6,963 nt of DNA, from the NCBI GenBank assembly GCA_003445035.1, contig DLVV01000285.1, forward strand, positions 1 to 6,963, in the 5' to 3' direction. A model generated the notes under the pieces. It saw nothing but the letters and a program-made list of their open reading frames with translations. It was not told where the DNA came from and made no database searches. Position numbers and translations under genes: made by a program. This document shows, piece after piece, positions 6,522 to 6,963 of the stretch (its first letter is position 1; every line of letters begins with the position of its first letter). The stretch is from Planctomycetaceae bacterium (GTDB lineage Bacteria; Planctomycetota; Planctomycetia; Planctomycetales; Planctomycetaceae).

Positions 6522-6784
6522 CGGACGACAACTCGGAAGTCGACGAGTCCTTCATCTACTGGGCCGAGTCCCTTTCCTCCGATCGGCCGGTGTGCACCAC
6601 CTCGCACCCGACTCTACACCACCTTGGCGAAGTGGTCCCCGGTCACTTACACGTCGTGCTTCGACGCAATCGCCTCAGTATTGCCGACCCGGATGCTCTG
6701 GTCGGACCGATGTGGCCACAGCATGGTTCATTTCGCTTTGAAGTCCCAGTCACTTTCCTGATCGAACCCCTGCTTGTGAACTGA
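6518..6784 (+). CDS. Possible small hypothetical protein, 88 residues
   Basis: A GTG at 6518 overlaps the stop of the propeller gene as GTGA, and the frame ends at a TGA at 6782-6784. The product starts MTDDNSEVDESFIYWAES (GTG read as Met) and ends FRFEVPVTFLIEPLLVN; it has no signal peptide or clear membrane helix. By hand count 60 of 88 codons end in G or C but only 36 have G or C in second position, a pattern expected of coding DNA in a GC-rich genome. Against it: no ribosome binding site, no recognised family, and its last 57 bases lie over the end of the opposite-strand gene. The same frame continues upstream inside the propeller gene, so the GTG is only the most sensible start. Confidence 0.4.
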   Translation: MTDDNSEVDESFIYWAESLSSDRPVCTTSHPTLHHLGEVVPGHLHVVLRRNRLSIADPDALVGPMWPQHGSFRFEVPVTFLIEPLLVN

Positions 6785-6963
6785 CCCCACCTTGTAGGCA
6801 ACGCTCACGAAGTGCACTTCTCTCACCTTACCCGGTGGAATATTGAACTGCACAATAGTGCCCGGGCCCCTGCGAACCATATAGCCTTCGACTTCAGACT
6901 GGTTCACCTTATGACCATCAATGCACACTTCGATTATTTCCGCATCCTTGTACTGCACCCACA
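6728..6963 (-). CDS. C-terminal part of an unrecognised protein, cut by the right edge
   Basis: On the - strand an open frame enters from the window end and stops at a TGA read from 6730 to 6728. At least 77 codons are visible; a GTG at 6958-6956 could start it, but the frame continues past it (a Trp codon precedes it), so the true start is probably outside. The sequence alternates hydrophobic and polar residues as in beta strands: AEIIEVCIDGHKV, GTIVQFNIPPGKVREVHFV, then a polar tail GFDQESDWDFKAK. This might be the C-terminal beta domain of a larger protein; no family is recognised and no function is offered. Its DNA is poorer in GC (94 of 183 bases in 6781-6963 by hand count) than the genes to the left. 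It converges on the + strand genes. Confidence 0.55.
   Translation of the reverse strand, partial: WVQYKDAEIIEVCIDGHKVNQSEVEGYMVRRGPGTIVQFNIPPGKVREVHFVSVAYKVGSVHKQGFDQESDWDFKAK

Noticed and set aside
6490..6741. 83-codon + strand frame at the end of the propeller gene
   Set aside because: The product is Arg/Ser/Pro-rich and typical of a shifted reading; the 6518-6784 frame has the better codon pattern.

Overview
The window most likely comes from a planctomycete-type bacterium (Planctomycetota). This is inferred from the gene families: a neutral-ceramidase-fold hydrolase without the usual nucleophile, a divergent Nramp-like carrier, a GSA-aminomutase-like class III aminotransferase and a secreted beta-propeller protein with a jelly-roll-like tail. 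The GC-rich base composition and weak Shine-Dalgarno signals agree with this. No RNA gene, insertion sequence, CRISPR array or origin was seen.

Layout on the + strand: (1) 1-954, the 3' part of a ceramidase-like hydrolase gene whose start lies before the window; (2) 1096-1845, a FabG-like short-chain dehydrogenase; (3) 1914-3401, an 11-helix Nramp-like membrane protein; (4) 3425-4804, a PLP-dependent class III aminotransferase; (5) 4953-6521, an exported beta-propeller protein related to GH43/GH32-type glycosidases; (6) 6518-6784, a possible small gene starting on the stop codon of gene 5. On the - strand, an unrecognised gene enters from the right edge and ends at 6728. It overlaps gene 6 tail to tail, in a stretch of visibly lower GC.

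The five main genes point the same way with gaps of 141, 68, 23 and 148 bases, and no convincing terminator separates them, so a single operon is plausible. The contents look catabolic: an exported propeller protein and an amidohydrolase-like enzyme to act on a polymer or amide, a carrier, and a dehydrogenase plus aminotransferase to process an amino- or hydroxyl-bearing product. The substrate cannot be read from the sequence.

The points most worth a second look are: the Ser-to-Asn change at the ceramidase nucleophile; loss of both metal-binding motifs in the Nramp-like carrier; a set of competing inverted repeats just before the carrier start codon; a near-perfect 20-base palindrome just after the aminotransferase; and possible small genes joined to their neighbours by stop/start overlaps at three of the gene junctions.
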